The notes beneath the pieces were generated by a model, which saw only the letters and a program-made list of their open reading frames with translations, was not told the origin of the DNA and did not search any database. Made by a program: the position numbers and the translations under genes. From assembly GCF_051020975.1 (NCBI RefSeq), contig NC_135033.1, positions 1,508,501 through 1,572,500 on the forward strand: a stretch of 64,000 bases of DNA, in the 5' to 3' direction. Positions within the stretch are counted from its first letter, which is position 1, and every line of letters starts with the position of its first letter. Of the stretch, positions 58,901-64,000 are shown in pieces. Source of the stretch: Osmia lignaria lignaria (taxonomy: Eukaryota > Arthropoda > Insecta > Hymenoptera > Megachilidae).

Positions 58901-60038
58901 ATTGTCCGAAGCCTTTCACGACGAACCAATCACCGTGACGATATGTACAGGTGAAATACAAACACCGCCAGAGGACCACCGAGAAGATATCATCCGCCAC
59001 TATCACGAAAGTTTAATAGGGGGTCACAAAGGAGTAACTAAAACATATCGACGGATACGGAACCTTTTCGACTGGCCTAGAATGCATCGAGATGTGGAAG
59101 ACTATATTCGGTCCTGTAAAAGCTGCCAAGAGCAAAAATTAGTACGGATCAAAACACGAGAACCAATGCTCATTACGGATATGCCAGCCAGACCTTTTGA
59201 TAAAGTAGCACTAGACACTGTCGGCCCTCTTCCATTCACGCCAAGTGGAAATAGACACATTCTCACGCTTCAATGCCAACTCTCAAAATTTTGCATGGCC
59301 GTTCCATTACCGGACATCCGAGCTGAAACCGTAGCAGACGCCTTCTCGCGTTACTTCATCGCAATGTTCGGCGCGCCACGGGCAATCCTCACGGATCGCG
59401 GCACGTCGTTTATTAATCAAGTTCTTAAAGGAATAGCCAAAACATTTAATGTCGAACACGTCACCACCTCTGGTTACAGGCCCCAAACAAACGGTTCCCT
59501 TGAGCGTAGTCACCACGTACTCATCGAATATCTAAAACATTTTATAGAAAACAAGCATGACTGGGATATTCTTCTTCCTTTCGCAACGTACTCGTATAAC
59601 ACCTCAACATACGAGGCGACAAATTTCACGCCCTACGAAGTAGTTTTCGGCCAGTTAGCAAGAGATCCTTTCACTCCCATGACTCGCAAAGAACTCCTGA
59701 CCTATCCAGCATACATTCAAAATTTAGTACAACGATTAGAAGAAATCCGTCAAATAGCTAGGAAAAATCTGGAACAAAGCAAAGAACGCTCAAAATTACA
59801 GTGCGATAGAAAAATTAAAGAAGTCGAATTCTCTCCCAATGATCAAGTTTACGTGTTAAAAGAACCGCGTCTTAGTAAATTTGACCCTCATTATATCGGC
59901 CCATTCAAAATCTGTGAAATAACAGAAAATAACAACGCAATTTTCACGGACGAACAGGGAAGAAAATTCGCAAAACACCTTAATAAACTAAAACTTGCAC
60001 ATTCGAGAAATTTTGAAAACAAACACGATACCACCTGA
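55920..60038 (+). pseudogene. pol: Pol polyprotein (protease, RT, RNase H, integrase); frameshift in the protease
   Basis: The protease active site IIDTGS (Asp codon at 55946) is in the -1 frame relative to gag. Between about 55950 and 56000 the frame changes again, and the rest is open to 60038. Numbering from the first ATG of the main frame (56607): RT with YIDD at about 194-197, RNase H (TTDAS, then DHRPLQW), integrase with HHCC (GGHKG...CKSCQ) and the triad Asp870, Asp930, Glu966 (D-59-D-35-E). Because the shift lies inside the protease, the copy could not process its own polyprotein. RT and integrase look intact. It is closely related to the pol at 8.4-12.4 kb. Confidence 0.93.
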
Positions 60039-60152
60039 AAACCTCCCCCTTTCGACCCCACCTGAGTAAAAGGTATTTATTTTAGGAAATCCAGTATCCA
60101 ACTAACAGTTGACCTATGCCCATAAAATACTAGATAGGTCAACCGAACCAAC

Positions 60153-62101
60153 ATGGGCCCCTGGTACCTGCTACTAAACATCGCCTCGATCCAGTTCGTG
60201 ACTGCAAACCATATGGAAGGTGACTACTCCGTTACACGTCTAAGGAACAACCCCGGACTATACCCCGAAAGCTAGCCCCTATCCGCACGTTCCGGATAAC
60301 GTGGAGACTAGTCACAGCCCTGGACGTAACGGAAATCCTAACCAGCCGCCCAGACACCATCTTCGCAGTAAACCGCATGAAGATCATGTGCAAAAGCCAA
60401 AACATTACATCATGCCCCGCGGACACCCTGAAAGAGGAATTAGATAGAAAACTCGCGGAGGCAGTACGTTACGAAAATTTATTAGCACACGCGCTCGGAA
60501 AGAATGCGGTTAGAGTAAGACGAGCCCCTCTCGGATTCATCGGCTCGATCAGCAAAACTTTGTTCGGAACACTCGACGAAACCGACGCTGAATATTATAA
60601 CCGCGAAATCGATAAAATTTATAACGACCAAAAACAAATAACTTCTCTAATTCACAATCAGACTCACGTAATTAAATCCGAATTCCGAAAAGCCTACGAT
60701 ACGCTGAACACTCTTTCTAAATCGGCAACCACAATGAATGCTAGAATCGAACACATGCTCTCTAAAACATCAGAAATTGGTAAAAGAGAAGACCAATTAG
60801 AATTAGAACTAGCTATGTCCTCCTGGGGAACCCGATTGATCCGTCAAACGGACGAATACGTACTAATGCTATCCACCCTGACTGACGCCGTAATGTTCGC
60901 AAAATTGGGAATCCTACATCCAATGATCCTATCACCGGACCAACTAATCACAGCATGCCAAACCATCCAAACTTCTACAAATCTGGAATTCCCGCTCTCA
61001 ATGGAAGAGTTGAGATCGGAGCAACTTCAGGGCACGACAACAATGAGTGCCGTATACGCAAAAGGAAGAGTAATCATCACGATAGACTTTCCTCTCCTAG
61101 AACCCAATTCCTACGAACTATACCACCTATATCCCTGTCCTTCTTTCCAACAACTTAATGCAAATACTTCCACCCCTCTGATGATCCAACCACAAACAGA
61201 CTTCCTTGCAATAGACCAAACTACTACTACCTTTTTCTCCCCTGACAAAACCTACCTCAAAACCTGCAAAAACCCTAATGGAAGACTCCTCTGTGAAACC
61301 ACGCTCCCGCTCCAAAACTATGAGCAAAGTCATATCTGTGAAATTGACCTCATCTTGCGTCCGGAACACCTATAGTGGAAGCAATGCAATGTGAAAGCGG
61401 CTCCAGCAAACAACATCCAAATTACGAAGCTGGAGGCTCCCAATACCTGGCTATTTTCGATCCAACACAAAGAAGCAATCCAAATCAAATGCAATAAAAG
61501 ATCGGCCGGTTACGAACAAATACAGGGTGCAGGAATAATACAGCTGCAAAGCCACTGCGAGGCAACCATCGATCACACCAGAATCATGGCATCCGGAATA
61601 AAAATCCAGAAATACAACTACACATTCAAACCAAGTTTCGGCCTCAATATATCGAACCACATCCCAGATTTAACCCCACACCATATTCAAATCCTGACAA
61701 AACTCCAAGAAAATCAGCCAAAATTCACACCTATCAATATAGACCCAGACAACCTCCTAACCTTGCAAGAAATAGACAATCAAGCGCAGGATATAGCACA
61801 ACACCACCGGGCTCTAACCCACACGGCCTACGTCACCTACGGTTCATTATCAGCCATAAGCGTTGTTATTGCAATAATAACAGCGGTAATAGGATACCGA
61901 TACTACAGAAAACAAACCAGGATCGACAACCAACCGAGACGCCGCCAATTCACGCCGGAAGACATAGAAATGCAGAGCCGACCGACCGTCACCCCAACGT
62001 CGTGGCCCTCTGATCTGCAAATAGCAGACTCACCAGAAACGCAACAACAAGATGGAACAACAAATCCCACCTTCAAGACCAAAACAATCCTTTTTTACTA
62101 A
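60153..62101 (+). pseudogene. env: Envelope glycoprotein of the errantivirus (frameshift and one stop)
   Basis: The ATG at 60153 starts a hydrophobic signal-peptide-like segment. The frame breaks at about 60265, then is open from there (visible ORF from 60377) to a TAG at 61373-61375, then open in the same frame to 62101. An RVRR furin-type site (about 60521) is followed by a fusion-peptide-like GFIGSISK and a helical region, as in F-type fusion proteins of baculoviruses and insect errantiviruses (established). A single transmembrane segment lies at about 61838-61900, followed by a cytoplasmic tail. With two lesions no full-length Env is expected. Env of this group is normally made from a spliced RNA. 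Confidence 0.9.
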
Positions 62102-62186
62102 CAATGAGGATTGGAACGAACAAAAGGACAAATAAAAGAAAATAAAGACAAACTCAGATGATTAGACACATATATTTTTTACTAAA

Positions 62187-62370
62187 TTACAAGTCGCCGA
62201 AAAGGGGTGCGATGTTTAACATGTGGTCCTCATCCCAGTCCCATAAATCAAAAAGGTACTGGCGGTATTCTTTTCGCCATCGCTGGACCGCCTTCCGGTA
62301 CCGGATATTAATTTGGCCCGGATAGATCTCGTACGTCCCATCTGTCCGCTACAACAAAACACCAAGACCC

Positions 62371-62440
<70 letters not shown>

Positions 62441-62753
62441 GGGAGAGAGAGAGAGAGAGGAAACATAATAAGACTGCAAACCACTTACCCAGGTACGGAA
62501 CAACTCCCGCATGGACGGAAACAAATCAATGCAAGCATACATTTCGACAGTAAAGTAATTTTTCAAATACTGACACCGCTCGACCGACCAGTATATATAC
62601 CACTAAGTCCCCACCGGGTTTGCCGGGAGCATAGCAACGATTAGAGCCACATCGACAATTTTTCAATAGCCACCGTGGAATGTCTAATTCAGCGTATCCG
62701 TAGACACCACACTCCAAAATCAATCCTTTTATGGTCACGTAGATTTTTTTCAC
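62187..62753 (-). CDS. Antisense spliced ORF of unknown function between env and the 3' LTR
   Basis: On the minus strand an exon ending at 62489 (donor TGGGTAAGT) joins in phase zero to 62348-62187 (acceptor TTGTTGTAG), which ends in a TAA after an Asp/Trp-rich tail (FDLWDWDED). The intron of 140 nt contains a 64-T run. The upstream exon is open from 62753 in one frame (ILECGVYGYAELDIP, CRCGSNRCYAPGKPGGD), then near a TATATATA stretch (about 62595-62605) continuity moves to another frame (YFTVEMYACIDLFPSMREL). So there is either a repeat-slippage frameshift or another splice. I do not recognise the protein. No start codon was settled. Confidence 0.45.
62374..62460. repeat. 64-A homopolymer followed by G and (GA)n
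   Basis: Runs A64 (62374-62437), G6 and GA repeats. It falls in the putative intron of the antisense ORF and would be its pyrimidine tract on the minus strand. Length in the assembly is uncertain. Confidence 0.95.
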
Positions 62754-62786
62754 TCGGCACCAATTTCGAAATTATCGACTGTCTAG

Positions 62787-62787
<1 letters not shown>

Positions 62788-62818
<31 letters not shown>

Positions 62819-62837
62819 GTGTGCCCCGTGGCCACTA

Positions 62838-62868
<31 letters not shown>
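62788..62868. repeat. G30 and A30 homopolymers
   Basis: G30 at 62788-62817 and A30 at 62839-62868, separated by 21 bases. Poly-Phe/Pro reading frames across them are artefacts. A G30 tract could form quadruplexes. Confidence 0.95.
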
Positions 62869-62871
<3 letters not shown>

Positions 62872-63121
62872 ACACTTTACAAAACTGTACATATCTGCGA
62901 CACTTCATACACATATTTTCTTTTCTTTATATTTTCAACAGCTGCGCATCGTTGTAGTATCTTCGGCACCTTTTTCTTTGTATTTTGAACAGCTACCTTT
63001 TATTGTACAGATTTTCACCATTATTTATACTCTGTGAATGCATGATTGAGCGTATGAGGGTGGCGGACGACGTAAACACCTTACACAAGATGCACTCTCG
63101 AGAGCATTTTGTGTCTAGCGT

Positions 63122-63127
63122 GGGGGG
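63122..63127 (+). other. Polypurine tract-like G run next to the 3' LTR
   Basis: GGGGGG directly precedes the LTR start at 63128, the expected position for plus-strand priming. Confidence 0.6.
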
Positions 63128-63921
63128 TGTTACGTCCCTAGTTATAACCCATTTTCGTCTTTCGCCATTTCAAGGAGGTCTCGCTTTGGAATCCGCGTAA
63201 CATCAGCGTTTTTTTCGCTTAGCGACGCCCGCGATACGAAATCGGGGAACTCGCGGAATGCGATGGCGAAAACCCTTTGCTTGCAGGTTTTCGCAAGCAA
63301 AGAGCGTGACCTACTCCCCTTTTGGGAGTATAAGTTATCGCCACAACGCAGGTACGCCAGTTCCGTGATACCGTGAAGCAGAGACGAAGTTCTGTCCGTT
63401 CGTGACCCGCAGTAGATTCGCGAGTAAGGCTAAAACTCGAAACCCGGAAGATCATCGACGAAGTGCTCGGCCGACGGTTCAACACGAGTGTATCGCCGTG
63501 GTCTGAGATAACAGACCCATAATTGGACCAAGTCCAGGAGTGCACCCGTGTGCTGTGCAGGACCACCACCAACCGCTTGTATCTCCAAGGTCGAGTCGTA
63601 GCCACGCGTCGCGAGTCTAGTGTATCGTCCGAACCGCGAAGCAAGCGAAAACCGAGACTCTCAGTGTGAATGACCAGCGAGTGAATACGAGAACGAACGA
63701 GTGACGAACAACACCCGAAGTCAGCAAAGGGTATGTAATAACAGAGACAGAATATATATATCTATTGAAGACCCATACATGTCTATCTTTAATAATTGAA
63801 CGCCCCATCCTGTACTCCTATACTACCTGCGAGGAAGGTCAAGGCACGCTTTAGCGTTTTGATCGGCAGAACCCAGAACATAGTAATAGTGAAATAACCA
63901 CCCGTAAGGTGGGACGTAACA
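63128..63921 (+). repeat. 3' LTR of the errantivirus
   Basis: 794 bp, colinear with 53646-54434 with scattered substitutions and small indels (for example a TAT insertion near 63330). The CTTTGCTTGC hairpin is conserved. Confidence 0.93.
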
Positions 63922-64000
63922 CCACTAAAAACTTCAGTTAAAGACGGAGCACATGTAGACACGTCACGCCGCCATTAAGAGAGTCATAGTTACTATAATC
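63922..64000. other. Right flank of the errantivirus
   Basis: 79 bp of noncoding flank starting CCACT (imperfect target duplication). Nothing recognised. Confidence 0.5.

Larger units (their letters stand above)
53646..63921 (+). mobile_element. Errantivirus-type endogenous retrovirus (10.3 kb), defective
   Basis: LTRs at 53646-54434 and 63128-63921 begin TGTTACG and end CGTAACA. They differ by several substitutions and small indels, so it is older than the Gypsy element at 7.1 kb. Flanks ACACT/CCACT give an imperfect 5-bp duplication. Order: primer site, gag, pol, env, then an antisense ORF not expected in this group, polypurine tract and 3' LTR. Pol has one frameshift; env has one frameshift and one stop. 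Confidence 0.95.

Noticed and set aside
62689..62892. Frame with poly-Phe and poly-Pro
   Set aside because: Created by the A30 and G30 homopolymers.

Overview
The window looks like repeat-rich (probably heterochromatic) DNA from an arthropod, most likely an insect. Open reading frames are few, spliced genes show canonical GT/AG introns, there are TTAGG/TTAGGG-like repeats near 22.4 kb, and the elements present belong to families typical of insect genomes: Ty3/Gypsy elements including an env-bearing errantivirus, a Helitron, mariner-like MITEs and a PIF/Harbinger remnant. I found no host single-copy gene, tRNA, rRNA or CRISPR array. Nearly everything recognisable is a mobile element, and the window is best read as a nest of insertions.

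The most interesting system is a group of three TTAA-flanked DNA transposons. Copy A (726 to about 16303) is interrupted and lacks a recognisable right end. Copy B (30325-34767) is an internally deleted derivative. Copy C (34772-41464) is full length. Each carries a minus-strand, spliced, Arg/Gly-rich accessory gene on the left. A and C also carry a divergent plus-strand gene for a DDE (Mutator-like) transposase joined to a YqaJ-type exonuclease. In A, and in the remnant in B, the protein continues into a Ulp1-type cysteine protease. B and C are arranged end to end and share one TTAA. C has a second, inverted, diverged copy of the accessory gene on its right side. From memory, TTAA target sites with GG-starting ends fit the Kolobok superfamily, but that placement is an inference.

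Copy A was later hit by a young Ty3/Gypsy LTR retrotransposon (7092-14619, minus strand; LTRs identical by eye; AGAA target duplication; intact gag and pol and a small Cys-rich third ORF). It landed inside a small MITE whose uninterrupted form survives in copy B. Copy A also holds several MITEs on its left and is cut off on the right by a PIF/Harbinger-like fragment.

From 17 to 30 kb the window holds AT-rich dispersed repeat, a LINE-like 3' tail next to TTAGG-like repeats, a 1.8-kb THAP-encoding transposon with its own terminal inverted repeats and AACT target duplication (itself hit by a foldback MITE), a 471-bp MITE, a 605-bp tandem array and a 340-bp solo LTR. From 41.5 to 53.6 kb there is more of the same AT-rich repeat (a second long copy at about 45.8-51.5 kb, which preserves the empty site of the copy B/C insertion), a Helitron, a second copy of the 471-bp MITE, a decayed tandem array and a 1.1-kb foldback element.

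The right end (53646-63921) is an errantivirus-type endogenous retrovirus with LTRs, a tRNA-Leu primer site, gag, pol and env. Pol has one frameshift (in the protease); env has one frameshift and one stop. Between env and the 3' LTR lies an unexplained antisense, apparently spliced ORF surrounded by long homopolymer runs.
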